A stretch of DNA of 9,744 nucleotides from an uncultured Oscillospiraceae bacterium (GCA_944385645.1 CALWYA010000048.1:1-9744); one strand, 5' to 3'; positions 1 through 6,318 are shown, numbered from the stretch's first letter. Notes: generated by a model from the sequence alone, not told the origin. Numbers and translations: made by a program.

Positions 1-405
1 GAGGACAGCGACAACTGCCTGGCCGGGGGCAAGCGCTCCTACCACACCATCATCCCCGGCTTTTTGATGAAGGACGGGGAGGCGGTGGGCCCCTTCGGGG
101 TGATGGGAGCCTTTATGCAGCCCCAGGGTCACGTGCAGGTGGTGGTGAATACGGTGGACTACTACATGAGCCCCCAGACCGCCCTGGACGCCCCCCGGCT
201 CCAGTGGATCGGGGGGAAGCACATCCAGCTGGAGCGGGAGGTGCCCGCCCCCGTCCCCCAGCGGCTAGCGGACATGGGCCACCAGGTGGAGGTCATTGAC
301 GACCCCATCGACATGGGCCGGGGGCAGATTATCTGGAAAACAGACGGCGGGCTGTACGCCGGCGGCACCGAGCCCCGGTGCGACGGCGCCGTGGCCGCCT
401 GGTAA
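1..405 (+). CDS. ggt: Gamma-glutamyltranspeptidase, C-terminal part (5' end outside window)
   Basis: The reading frame is open from the first base and ends at TAA 403-405, giving the last 134 residues of a larger protein. The pattern matches the C-terminus (small-subunit side) of gamma-glutamyltranspeptidases: a FGVMGAFMQPQGHVQVVVN stretch, then SPQTALDAPRLQW, and a tail with MGRGQIIW followed by GGTEPRCDGAVAAW. This family is made as a proenzyme that cleaves itself at a Thr and then transfers or hydrolyses gamma-glutamyl groups from glutathione and related amides. The catalytic Thr lies upstream of the window, so activity and any signal peptide cannot be judged. The internal TTG/ATG codons near 64-69 are not the start, because the family pattern continues upstream of them. 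The gene ends 45 bases before the convergent corA stop and shares its terminator. Confidence 0.88.
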   Translation, partial: EDSDNCLAGGKRSYHTIIPGFLMKDGEAVGPFGVMGAFMQPQGHVQVVVNTVDYYMSPQTALDAPRLQWIGGKHIQLEREVPAPVPQRLADMGHQVEVIDDPIDMGRGQIIWKTDGGLYAGGTEPRCDGAVAAW

Positions 406-412
406 GAGAAGA

Positions 413-450
413 GGCCCCGCGCCCGGAAGCATCCGGGCGCGGGGCCTTGT
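413..450. terminator. Bidirectional intrinsic terminator between ggt and corA
   Basis: A perfect 14-bp stem (413-426 paired with 433-446, arm GGCCCCGCGCCCGG) closes a 6-base loop. On the plus strand it is followed by TTGTT, and on the minus strand by a pyrimidine run rich in T (TCTTCTCTT). It sits between the stop codons of two convergent genes and probably serves both. The U-tracts are imperfect, so the strength in each direction is uncertain. Confidence 0.82.
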
Positions 451-1368
451 TCACCAGAATTTTTTCTTTTTCATGATCCACAGGCACAGGCTCACAATGA
501 GGACGCTGACCGCGATGACGGCGGGGTAGCCGTACTTCCAGCCCAGCTCGGGCATCCCGGTGAAGTTCATCCCGTACCAGCCGGCCACCAGGGACAGGGG
601 GAGGCACAGGGTGGTGACCAGGGTGAGGGCCTTCATGATCCGATTCTGCCGGATCTCCACCTCGGTCTGGAACAGCTCCCGCACCTGCAGGCAGTACTCC
701 CGCAGCAGCTGGGCGTCGTCCCGCAGGCGGCCCAGCCGACGGGAGAGGAGGTGGAGCAGCCGTCCCTCCTCCGGGGTGAACAGCCCCCGGTCGTCCTCCT
801 CTAGGGTGTAGACCACGTCCCCCAGCTGGGAGTAGTACCGGAACCAGTGCATCAGTTCCCGGCGCAGGGCGGAGACAGGAACGGTGAACCGGTCCAGCTG
901 GCCGGAGAGCACCTGGTCCTCCAGCTGGCCCAGCTGATCCTCCAGCTCCTCCAGGTGGCGGGCGTCCCGGGCCAGGAGCAGCTCCAGCAGCTGGCACAGC
1001 AACCGCCCCGGGCCGCTCTCCTGCCACCGGCCCTCCCGGGCCAGCCGCCGGACCAGGGCGGAGACCGCCCCGCTGTCATCGCACAGTACCAGCCGGTCCG
1101 CCGTCAGCAGAAAGCCGAAGGCAATGGGGGCGCCCGCCCGGGTGTGCCGGGGGGTGACCACCGTGCCGCACAGGCAGTCCCGGCGCACCTCCGCCCGGCA
1201 GCCCCTGGCCTCCCGGGCGGAGGGGGTGTGGCGCAGGACGTCCTCCGGCCCGGCCGCCTGGGGCGGCCGCTCCAGCTCCTGGGAGGTGAGCAGCACCAGC
1301 GCCCGGTCCTCCGGGGCCAGGGGCCGCTGGACCTCCTCCAGCCGCGGCCCTATCCGATAGAGTTCCAT
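451..1368 (-). CDS. corA: CorA-family magnesium transporter
   Basis: The product is 305 residues, close to the usual length of CorA/Mrs2-type Mg2+ channels, which work as homopentamers in the cytoplasmic membrane. The family signature YGMNF is at residues 265-269, at the end of the first membrane helix (about 246-264). A second helix follows (about 281-299), and the protein ends in a basic KKKKFW tail. The long middle part (about 120-245) is rich in Leu, Glu and Arg, as expected for the alpha-helical cytoplasmic stalk. The loop after GMN reads TGMPEL; family members usually have an acidic residue here that gathers hydrated Mg2+. I start at ATG 1366-1368 because GGGAGG (minus strand of 1377-1382) lies 8 bases upstream; the open frame further upstream runs through the promoter. 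It is divergent from the deacylase gene and convergent with ggt. The CorA assignment is firm; Mg2+ versus another divalent ion is inferred from the GMN motif. Confidence 0.93.
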   Translation of the reverse strand: MELYRIGPRLEEVQRPLAPEDRALVLLTSQELERPPQAAGPEDVLRHTPSAREARGCRAEVRRDCLCGTVVTPRHTRAGAPIAFGFLLTADRLVLCDDSGAVSALVRRLAREGRWQESGPGRLLCQLLELLLARDARHLEELEDQLGQLEDQVLSGQLDRFTVPVSALRRELMHWFRYYSQLGDVVYTLEEDDRGLFTPEEGRLLHLLSRRLGRLRDDAQLLREYCLQVRELFQTEVEIRQNRIMKALTLVTTLCLPLSLVAGWYGMNFTGMPELGWKYGYPAVIAVSVLIVSLCLWIMKKKKFW

Positions 1369-1398
1369 GTTTTCCGCCTCCCGGTGTGGTTTGAGGCT

Positions 1399-1427
1399 AT
1401 GATAGCACGCCGTCCGCCCGCTGGCAA
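1399..1427 (-). promoter_or_regulatory. Predicted sigma-A promoter of corA
   Basis: Read on the minus strand, TTGCCA (1422-1427) and TATCAT (1399-1404) are separated by 17 bases, with a TG one base before the -10 (extended -10). The expected start near 1392 gives a leader of about 24 bases that contains the GGGAGG ribosome site. Confidence 0.72.
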
Positions 1428-1432
1428 GGGCC

Positions 1433-1461
1433 TTGCGGGGACGGAGGGGATGTGCTATGAT
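1433..1461 (+). promoter_or_regulatory. Predicted sigma-A promoter of the ProX-like deacylase gene
   Basis: TTGCGG (1433-1438) and TATGAT (1456-1461) are separated by 17 bases, with TG at 1453-1454 forming an extended -10. The expected start is near 1468, 28 bases before the ATG. The -35 box lies only 5 bases from the -35 box of the divergent corA promoter. Confidence 0.72.
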
Positions 1462-1495
1462 AACAGGCATGATCGTCCAGAGAGGAGCACCCGCC

Positions 1496-2059
1496 ATGTA
1501 CATCGATCCTATCCGCTATTCCGGCCGCCCCGCCGACGGGACGGGGCGCATCCCCCAGGAGCTGGCCATCTACGACCGGCTGGACCAGCTGTCCATCCCC
1601 TTTGACCGGGTGGACCACGAGCACGCCGACACCATGGAGATCTGCCAGGAGGTGGAGAAGGTGCTGGGGGGCCAGATCTGCAAGAACCTGTTCCTGTGCA
1701 ACCGGCAGCAGACCCAGTTCTATCTGCTGATGATGCCCGGGGACAAGCCCTTCAAGACCAAGTATCTGTCCGCCCAGCTGGGCTGCGCCCGGCTTTCCTT
1801 CGCCGACGAGGGGCACATGGGGGAGTGTCTGGAGACCACCCCCGGCTCGGTGTCCGCCCTGGAGCTGCTCTTTGACCGGGCGGGGAGGGTGCAGCTGGTC
1901 ATCGACCGGGACCTGATGGACGACGCGTTTATCAGCGGCCACCCGGGCATCTCCACCTCCACCCTCCGGCTGCGCCGGGAGGACCTGTTGCGCTACGCGG
2001 CCTCCACCGGCCACGAGCCCGTCTATGTGGACCTGCCCGACCCCAGAGAGGAAGAATGA
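1496..2059 (+). CDS. YbaK/ProX-type aminoacyl-tRNA deacylase (prolyl-tRNA editing domain protein)
   Basis: The 187-residue product resembles the stand-alone YbaK/ProRS-INS superfamily, which hydrolyses mischarged tRNAs in trans (Ala-tRNA(Pro) for ProXp-ala/PrdX, Cys-tRNA(Pro) for YbaK). The core elements appear in the family order: CKNLFL at 62-67, whose Lys63 is the likely conserved catalytic-pocket lysine; then KTKYLSAQLG, LSFADEGHMGECL and the TTPGSVSALELLFD loop (114-127); VQLVIDRDLMD; and a GHPG motif (148-151). I start at ATG 1496-1498, with GAGGAG (1482-1487) 8 bases upstream; the upstream codons of the same frame overlap the promoter. The overall look is closest to the ProX/PrdX branch, so Ala-tRNA(Pro) is the best guess at substrate, by inference. 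In some clostridia such genes sit with proline reductase genes; none are visible here, which favours a general translation quality-control role. Confidence 0.85.
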   Translation: MYIDPIRYSGRPADGTGRIPQELAIYDRLDQLSIPFDRVDHEHADTMEICQEVEKVLGGQICKNLFLCNRQQTQFYLLMMPGDKPFKTKYLSAQLGCARLSFADEGHMGECLETTPGSVSALELLFDRAGRVQLVIDRDLMDDAFISGHPGISTSTLRLRREDLLRYAASTGHEPVYVDLPDPREEE

Positions 2060-2103
2060 AAAAAACCGCGCCCGCCGGGAACTCCCGGCGGGCGCGGTCG
2101 TTT
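2059..2103. terminator. Bidirectional intrinsic terminator between deacylase and CofE-like genes
   Basis: A perfect 15-bp stem (2065-2079 with 2084-2098, arm ACCGCGCCCGCCGGG) closes the 4-base loop AACT. The minus-strand side runs straight into an unbroken T-tract (complement of 2059-2065), so it is a textbook terminator for the minus-strand gene, whose stop codon is 3 bases from the stem. On the plus strand CGTTTATTCTTT follows, a usable but less regular U-tract for the deacylase gene. Confidence 0.9.
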
Positions 2104-2806
2104 ATTCTTTCCGCAGGATGCCCATGGGGGTGGACTCGGAGCCCTGTCCCAGGGGGTTGTCCCCCAGGGCCCGGGCCAGCCAGTCCAGGGTGGGTTGCTT
2201 CTCGGAGAAGCCCAGGATATTGGCCCCCAGGTCGTTGATGTCCACGATGGCCACCGGGTGGCCCAGGGCCTGGGCCAGCCTCTTGGCGGTGCCCATGGGG
2301 TCGGCGGGGGTGAGGACCACGTAGTGGTCATAGGGGGGGATGGTCCCCTCGGTGGGGCCGTCGATGCCCCGGGCCTTGGGTCCGGCCACAATATAGAACC
2401 AGCCCTTCTTGCCCAGAATCTTGCCGATGACGCTGCAGAAGGCGGCAAACAGGATGCGGGGGGTGCCGCACTCCTGGAGGGCCATCTCCATGGTCTCGGG
2501 GATGCCCAGGCCGATGCCGGCGGGGGTCTTGGTCACGTAGCGGCTCAGGGTGACGGCCAGCTTCCGGGGCTTGATGTCCTCCATGGGGATGGCCCGGCTC
2601 TGGGTGCAGGCCACCGCCTTCTCGGAGATGAACAGGATGTCCCCCTCCCGCATGAGGGGCTTGGGGTAGCGGACCACCACGTCGGCCATATCGTCCTCCT
2701 TGGTGATCAGGTGGGTCTTCACCGGGATGCGCAGCCAGTCCTCCCCGTCTACGGTGCGGACCAGGCGCTTGCCCGGGTTGGCGGAATAATCGGTTTGCTC
2801 CGGCAT
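2102..2806 (-). CDS. Coenzyme F420-0:L-glutamate ligase (CofE)-like protein, function uncertain
   Basis: The product has 234 residues, near the length of archaeal CofE, which adds gamma-linked glutamates to F420-0 using GTP and metal. Shared elements occur in the right order: RIPVKTHLI (26-34); EGDILFISEKAVACTQSR (54-71), matching the CofE GD-hydrophobic-K-x-x-S-x-x-x-x-R block; GID (147-149); an L-x-P-x-DP block with A-x-R-L (165-177, LTPADPMGTAKRL); and VAIVDINDLGANILG (185-199). The last corresponds to the CofE segment that normally reads SDTFGRPWRNG. Asp149 and Asp189 are plausible metal ligands by my alignment. The canonical HG-x-V-x-x-NAGID-x-SN and SDT-x-GRPWR stretches are missing or changed. 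Clostridia of this type are not known to make F420, so glutamylation of another substrate is possible. The start ATG 2804-2806 has GAGGAG 8 bases upstream. It has its own promoter and a strong terminator, so it is probably monocistronic. Confidence 0.75.
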   Translation of the reverse strand: MPEQTDYSANPGKRLVRTVDGEDWLRIPVKTHLITKEDDMADVVVRYPKPLMREGDILFISEKAVACTQSRAIPMEDIKPRKLAVTLSRYVTKTPAGIGLGIPETMEMALQECGTPRILFAAFCSVIGKILGKKGWFYIVAGPKARGIDGPTEGTIPPYDHYVVLTPADPMGTAKRLAQALGHPVAIVDINDLGANILGFSEKQPTLDWLARALGDNPLGQGSESTPMGILRKE

Positions 2807-2822
2807 AATTTGCGCTCCTCTC

Positions 2823-2840
2823 GGCGGGCCTGAGCCCGCC
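2823..2840 (-). promoter_or_regulatory. Leader hairpin next to the ribosome site of the CofE-like gene
   Basis: GGCGGGC (2823-2829) pairs with GCCCGCC (2834-2840) around a 4-base loop. It lies within the predicted leader, just before the GAGAGGAG ribosome-binding stretch on the minus strand. No T-tract follows, so it is not a terminator. It may stabilise the 5' end or tune ribosome access. Confidence 0.4.
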
Positions 2841-2871
2841 CTTCTCGTTAGTTTAGACGCTCGCGCCCCAC

Positions 2872-2900
2872 ATTATAGCACCGGGACGGAGAGATTTCCA
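2872..2900 (-). promoter_or_regulatory. Predicted sigma-A promoter of the CofE-like gene
   Basis: On the minus strand TGGAAA (2895-2900; 4 of 6 consensus) and a perfect TATAAT (2872-2877) are 17 bases apart, with TG one base before the -10. The expected start near 2865 gives a leader of about 58 bases. The -35 box lies 18 bases past the mtaB stop, so the gene can be expressed independently even if mtaB transcripts read through. Confidence 0.75.
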
Positions 2901-2918
2901 GCCAAAATCCAACTTTTT

Positions 2919-4214
2919 TCACCCCGGGAGGGCCCCCGTCAGCCGGCTCCCCTCCACCCCGGTGACGGTCACCGGGACCAGGCGGTTGTGCAAATTCTCC
3001 CGGGCGGGGACCGAGACCTCGCAGTACCGGTCGGTGTGGCCCCGCCACAGGCCGCCCTGCCGGTCCTCGAAGAGGACGGGGACGGTCTCCCCCGCGAAGG
3101 AGGCCAGATAGTCCCCCTCCATCCGGGCGGCCAGGGCGGCGGCCCGGTGGGCCCGCTCCTCCTTCACCGCCCGGGGCACCTGGTCCGGCATGGAGGCCGC
3201 CGGGGTGCCCGGCCGGCGGGAGTAGGGGAAGATGTGCATGGCGGAGAAGGCGCACCACTGGAGGAACGCCAGGGTGGCCTGGAACTCCTCCTCCGTCTCC
3301 CCGGGGAAGCCGGTGATCAGATCGGTGGTGATGCCGGGGCGGTCGTAGACGCCCCGGAGGAATCTGACGCTGTCATAATACCGGGCGGAATCGTATTTCC
3401 GGTTCATCCGGGCCAGGGTGGCGTCGCACCCGGACTGGAGGGACAGGTGGAAGTGGGGGCACAGGTTGGGCAGGGCGGCCGCCCGGGCACAGAAGTCGGG
3501 GGTGATAGTCCGGGGCTCCAGGGAGCCCAGCCGCACCCGGGTGTCCGGGGACAGGGCCTGACAGATGGCCTCGATGGCCTCGATCAGCCCGGGCCGGCCC
3601 TCCAGGTCCCGGCCCCAGGAGGAGATCTCGATGCCGGTGAGGACGATCTCCCGATAGCCCGCCCCCTCCAGGGCCCGGGCCTGCCGGACGCAGTCGGCCA
3701 GGGGCAGGGAGCGGACGGGCCCCCGGGCGTAGGGGATGATGCAGTAGGAGCAGAAGTTGACGCACCCATCCTGGATCTTCAGCATGGCCCGGGTGCGGCC
3801 CTCCAGGCCGCCGGCGGGCAGCACCTCGAAGGTCCGGCGGGCGAAGGCGTCGTCCAGGGCGGTGACGGGCCGGCGCTCCCGCCAGGTCCGCTCCAGCAGG
3901 TCCACGAAGCCCGCCCGGTCCCCGGTGCCGGCGATCAGGTCCACCCCCAGCTTCTCCACGTCGCCGGGATGGGTCTGGGGATAGCAGCCGCACACGGCCA
4001 CCACCGCCCCCGGGGCGGCGTGGCGGGCCCGGCGGATGACCTGCCGGGACTTCTTGTCGCTCACCGCCGTGACGGTGCAGGTGTTGATGACGTAGGCGTC
4101 CGCCTCCCCCTCGAAGGGGACCAGGACGTGGCCCCGGGCGGCGCACAGCCGCTCCAGGGCCTGGGTCTCATACTGATTCACCTTGCAGCCCAGGGTGTAA
4201 AAGGCAATTTTCAT
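2919..4214 (-). CDS. mtaB: tRNA t6A37 methylthiotransferase MtaB (radical SAM)
   Basis: The 431-residue protein is a full-length methylthiotransferase of the MiaB/RimO/MtaB class. MtaB converts t6A at position 37 of ANN-decoding tRNAs to ms2t6A in the cytoplasm, using S-adenosylmethionine and two iron-sulfur clusters. The N-terminal UPF0004 domain carries the expected cysteines: Cys10 in TLGCKVNQYE, Cys46 in NTCTVT and Cys77 in CGCYPQ. The radical SAM motif CxxxCxxC is Cys151, Cys155 and Cys158 (CVNFCSYC). The LKIQDGC lead-in, the HLSLQSGCDATLARMNRKY segment (256-274) and TDLITGFPGETEEEF (297-311) are typical. A C-terminal TRAM domain (about 372-428) should bind tRNA. LGCKVNQ and the RKY block favour MtaB over MiaB or RimO. 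ATG 4212-4214 has GAGGAC 3-4 bases upstream. No convincing promoter is visible just upstream, so it may depend on read-through from the cupin gene. Confidence 0.93.
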   Translation of the reverse strand: MKIAFYTLGCKVNQYETQALERLCAARGHVLVPFEGEADAYVINTCTVTAVSDKKSRQVIRRARHAAPGAVVAVCGCYPQTHPGDVEKLGVDLIAGTGDRAGFVDLLERTWRERRPVTALDDAFARRTFEVLPAGGLEGRTRAMLKIQDGCVNFCSYCIIPYARGPVRSLPLADCVRQARALEGAGYREIVLTGIEISSWGRDLEGRPGLIEAIEAICQALSPDTRVRLGSLEPRTITPDFCARAAALPNLCPHFHLSLQSGCDATLARMNRKYDSARYYDSVRFLRGVYDRPGITTDLITGFPGETEEEFQATLAFLQWCAFSAMHIFPYSRRPGTPAASMPDQVPRAVKEERAHRAAALAARMEGDYLASFAGETVPVLFEDRQGGLWRGHTDRYCEVSVPARENLHNRLVPVTVTGVEGSRLTGALPG

Positions 4215-4223
4215 GGCGTCCTC

Positions 4224-4238
4224 ATTTCTGGCAGAAAT
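4224..4238. repeat. 15-base perfect dyad in front of mtaB
   Basis: ATTTCTG (4224-4230) and CAGAAAT (4232-4238) are perfect inverted arms around one base. The dyad directly abuts the mtaB ribosome site. The spacing between arms is too short for a stable RNA hairpin, so a protein-binding operator is the more natural reading if it has a function. Confidence 0.35.
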
Positions 4239-4244
4239 TTCTCC

Positions 4245-4282
4245 GGAAACAGCCGGCCGCTCCCCGCCGGGGGAGCGGCCGG
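4245..4282 (-). terminator. Intrinsic terminator after the cupin gene
   Basis: A perfect 13-bp stem (4253-4265 with 4270-4282, arm CCGGCCGCTCCCC) closes the loop GCCG, 13 bases past the cupin stop codon. On the minus strand it is followed by CTGTTTCC, a short and interrupted U-tract, so termination is likely partial. This would let some transcription continue into mtaB. Confidence 0.6.
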
Positions 4283-4295
4283 AGCGCGGCGCGGC

Positions 4296-4643
4296 TTACA
4301 GTGCGGCGCGGTGGGGGTGCTCGGGGATGACGGCCAGGTAGCACAGCTCCTCGGTCCCGTCGTTGATGAGGCTGTGGGAGTGGCCCTGGGGGCAGTAGTG
4401 GCAGGACCCGGGCCCCAGGGTCTCGTACGCTCCGTCATAGAGGACCTTGCCCTCGCCGGAGAAGATGTAGATGACCTCGCTGTTGGTGGCGTGGGTGTGC
4501 AGGCCGATGGAGCCCCCGGGGCTCAGCCGGCCCATGGAGATCTTGATGTTGTCATCGGTGTACTTGCGGCTGGCCACTGAGCCCTCGCCGCCCCGGAAGT
4601 GCTCCTGGACCGTCTCTTCCAGCTTGTCAAATTCGATCAGCAT
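4296..4643 (-). CDS. Small single-domain cupin, probable metal-binding protein
   Basis: The 115-residue protein is a stand-alone cupin barrel, probably cytoplasmic. Both signature motifs are intact. Motif 1 is H49-T-H51-x4-E56-x6-G63, and motif 2 is G79-x5-P85-x-G87-x2-H90-x3-N94, so His49, His51, Glu56 and His90 form the usual four-ligand metal site (Mn, Fe, Zn or Ni in the family). The substrate cannot be read from sequence; small cupins of this form include sugar isomerases, dioxygenases, dehydratases and ligand-binding regulatory domains. The start ATG 4641-4643 is fixed by a near-perfect AAGGAGG (minus strand of 4653-4659) 9 bases upstream. It lies 119 bases downstream of the ATPase gene on the same strand. 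I see no clear promoter in that gap, so co-transcription with the ATPase is possible. Confidence 0.87.
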   Translation of the reverse strand: MLIEFDKLEETVQEHFRGGEGSVASRKYTDDNIKISMGRLSPGGSIGLHTHATNSEVIYIFSGEGKVLYDGAYETLGPGSCHYCPQGHSHSLINDGTEELCYLAVIPEHPHRAAL

Positions 4644-4684
4644 AGGTAAATTCCTCCTTGTGATGTTTTCTCAATTCTGATTTG

Positions 4685-4756
4685 TGTTCCCAAGTCCCGC
4701 TTTTCCCTGGATGTTCCCGCACCCGCAGGGGTGGGAGCACCCGAAAGAGTTGGGAC
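4685..4756 (-). other. Possible structured leader between the ATPase and cupin genes
   Basis: On the minus strand TGTCCCAA-type and TTGGGAACA arms (complements of 4750-4758 and 4685-4693) can form an outer stem with one bulged base. Inside is a TCCCACCC/GGGTGCGGGA hairpin around CTGC. No T-tract follows, so it does not look like an intrinsic terminator of the ATPase gene. It could be an mRNA-stabilising or regulatory fold, or chance pairing in GC-rich DNA. Confidence 0.25.
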
Positions 4757-4762
4757 ATGATG

Positions 4763-6208
4763 TTAAGCCGGAGCGCCCTCCGGCGGGTCGATGTCCTCGG
4801 GGCGCAGCTCCATGAGCTGTTCCCGGGTGGGGGCCTCCAGCTGGGCCACCCGGTCGGACTGCCGGGACACCGCCTTCTCAAAGAGGTTGCGCACCTCCCG
4901 GGCGTTGCCGAAGTTCTCGTCCCGGTTCTTGTACAGCCTTTGCAGCAGGGCGGCGGCCGCCGCCTCCCCCTCGGGGGAGAGCGCGTAGCCGTTTTTGCCG
5001 CACATGGAGCGGAAGATGTCCATGAGCTGCCCGGCGTCATAGTCGGCGAAATAGAAATACTTGTTGAACCGGGACTCCAGGCCGGGGTTGGAGTGGAGGA
5101 AGGTCTCCATGGGGCCGGTGTAGCCGGCCACGATGACGATCAGGTCGTCCCGGTGGTCCTCCATGTTTTTCAGGAGCACCTCCACCGCCTCGTGGCCGAA
5201 GTCGTTGGCGCTGTCCGGGTTCACCAGGGCGTAGGCCTCGTCGATGAACAGCACCCCGCCGATGGCCTTCTGGACGGCCTCCTGGGTCTTCAGGGCGGTC
5301 TGCCCCACAAAGCCGGCCACCAGACCGGAGCGGTCCACCTCCACCAGCTGCCCCTGGGACAGCACCCCGATGGCGTGGTAGAGCCTGGCCAGCAGCCGGG
5401 CCACCGTAGTCTTGCCGGTGCCCGGGTTGCCCAGGAACACCAGGTGCAGGGACATGGGGGGGACAGGCAGATCCGCCTGCTGCCGGAGCCGGCGCACCTT
5501 CACCAGGTTGACCAGGCTCTTCACGTCCTTTTTCACCTGATCCAGGCCGCACAGACTGTCCAGCTCGGCCATCAGTTCCTCCAGGGTGGGCTCGGCCGGC
5601 GCCTCCTCGTTCTTCTCCGCCGGGGGAGGAGAGAGCTTGTCCCCGGCGGCGGGCTGAACGGACGGCGGGTCCGGAGCGGCCGGCCGGGAGATGAAGGGAT
5701 CTGCCTTCAGGGCGGGGCGGTCCCCCTTCAGCCCGTCCCGGTCGCACAGGTCCAGCAGAACATCGGAGCAGGCGTTGACAAAGGCGGCCTCCCCCTCGCT
5801 CACCACCCCATCGGCGGCGGCGAACAGGAGCAGCATCAGGGTCAGCTGGTCGGCAAAGCGCCGGGCCAGGCAGGTGCCGTGGGCGCGGTCGTACTGGCGC
5901 AGATCCTGAAAGAAGGTGGGGGGCCGGAACAGATCGAAATTGGCCACCCCCGTGGCCACCTCCCAGTACAGGGCGGAGGGAACGGGGCAGCCCGGGGACC
6001 AGATGGCGTTGTACACCTCCACATACTGGGGGGTGATGGAGCTGGCGCTGTCCGCCTGCCACACCCCCAGGGCGCACCGGCGCATGGCCTCGTCCACCTG
6101 CCGGCTGAAGCTCATGCGCAGGGCGGGGTCGGGGATGAGCTTGCGGAAGGCGGTGATGGCCTGACTGTACTGGCGGTGTATTTCAGTGGCGGTCATGGGT
6201 TCGCCCAT
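4763..6208 (-). CDS. TerB-like domain plus CbxX/SpoVK-class AAA+ ATPase
   Basis: The 481-residue cytoplasmic protein has two parts. The C-terminal AAA+ domain (about 208-460) is of the CbbX/CfxQ/SpoVK class: Walker A GNPGTGKT at 260-267, pore-loop-like GLVAGFVGQTALKT at 295-308, Walker B VLFIDEAY at 319-326, IVIVAGYT at 358-364 in the sensor 1 region, NPGLESRF with probable arginine finger Arg380, and GNAREVRNLFEKA (435-447) with sensor 2. These ATPases form hexamers that remodel protein partners. The N-terminal part is helical, and LMLLLFAAADGVVSEGEAAF (124-143) resembles the acidic ADG-x-V-x-x-x-E core of TerB-like domains. A Pro/Ala/Glu-rich linker (about 165-207) joins the parts. ATG 6206-6208 is chosen because GGGAGG lies 11 bases upstream; the ATG at 6194-6196 is too far from it. 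It is divergent from the zinc-ribbon/SH3b gene. The AAA+ class is firm; the TerB-like call is tentative and the partner protein unknown. Confidence 0.85.
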   Translation of the reverse strand: MGEPMTATEIHRQYSQAITAFRKLIPDPALRMSFSRQVDEAMRRCALGVWQADSASSITPQYVEVYNAIWSPGCPVPSALYWEVATGVANFDLFRPPTFFQDLRQYDRAHGTCLARRFADQLTLMLLLFAAADGVVSEGEAAFVNACSDVLLDLCDRDGLKGDRPALKADPFISRPAAPDPPSVQPAAGDKLSPPPAEKNEEAPAEPTLEELMAELDSLCGLDQVKKDVKSLVNLVKVRRLRQQADLPVPPMSLHLVFLGNPGTGKTTVARLLARLYHAIGVLSQGQLVEVDRSGLVAGFVGQTALKTQEAVQKAIGGVLFIDEAYALVNPDSANDFGHEAVEVLLKNMEDHRDDLIVIVAGYTGPMETFLHSNPGLESRFNKYFYFADYDAGQLMDIFRSMCGKNGYALSPEGEAAAAALLQRLYKNRDENFGNAREVRNLFEKAVSRQSDRVAQLEAPTREQLMELRPEDIDPPEGAPA

Positions 6209-6246
6209 GGGGGACAGCGCCTCCCTTCTGACAAAATCATGGCTCC

Positions 6247-6275
6247 ATTATATAGAAAAGGAGGGAGGAGGTCAA
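6247..6275 (-). promoter_or_regulatory. Predicted sigma-A promoter of the AAA+ ATPase gene
   Basis: On the minus strand TTGACC (6270-6275) and a perfect TATAAT (6247-6252) are exactly 17 bases apart, 11 of 12 consensus positions. The predicted start near 6240 gives a leader of about 32 bases containing the ribosome site. Confidence 0.82.
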
Positions 6276-6289
6276 GAGAGAGGATTTTG

Positions 6290-6318
6290 TTGACATAAAT
6301 ATGTGAACTTTTTGTTAT
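6290..6318 (+). promoter_or_regulatory. Predicted upstream promoter P1 of the zinc-ribbon/SH3b gene
   Basis: A perfect TTGACA (6290-6295) is followed after 17 bases by TGTTAT (6313-6318), which matches 4 of 6 positions. It is set 14 bases from the -35 box of the divergent ATPase promoter. It would give a leader of about 140 bases that passes through the second promoter. Confidence 0.5.

Noticed and set aside
1369..1503. Longer N-terminus for CorA beginning at 1503
   Set aside because: The added segment would be encoded across the predicted corA and deacylase promoters, and the ATG at 1366-1368 has a clear GGGAGG site.
2823..2840. Hairpin between mtaB and the CofE-like gene as the mtaB terminator
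   Set aside because: It lies beyond the promoter of the downstream gene and has no T-tract; it is better seen as a leader hairpin.
1..3000. Functional link between the gamma-glutamyltranspeptidase and the CofE-like glutamate ligase through gamma-glutamyl chemistry
   Set aside because: The genes are on opposite strands, separated by two unrelated genes and two strong terminators; nothing in the layout ties them together.
2988..4580. A 530-residue plus-strand open frame opposite mtaB and the cupin gene
   Set aside because: Gly/Val/Gln/Pro-rich composition typical of an antisense frame; mtaB on the other strand has every family motif.
4682..6298. A 538-residue plus-strand open frame opposite the AAA+ ATPase gene
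   Set aside because: Low-complexity antisense frame; Walker A, Walker B and arginine finger motifs are all on the minus strand.
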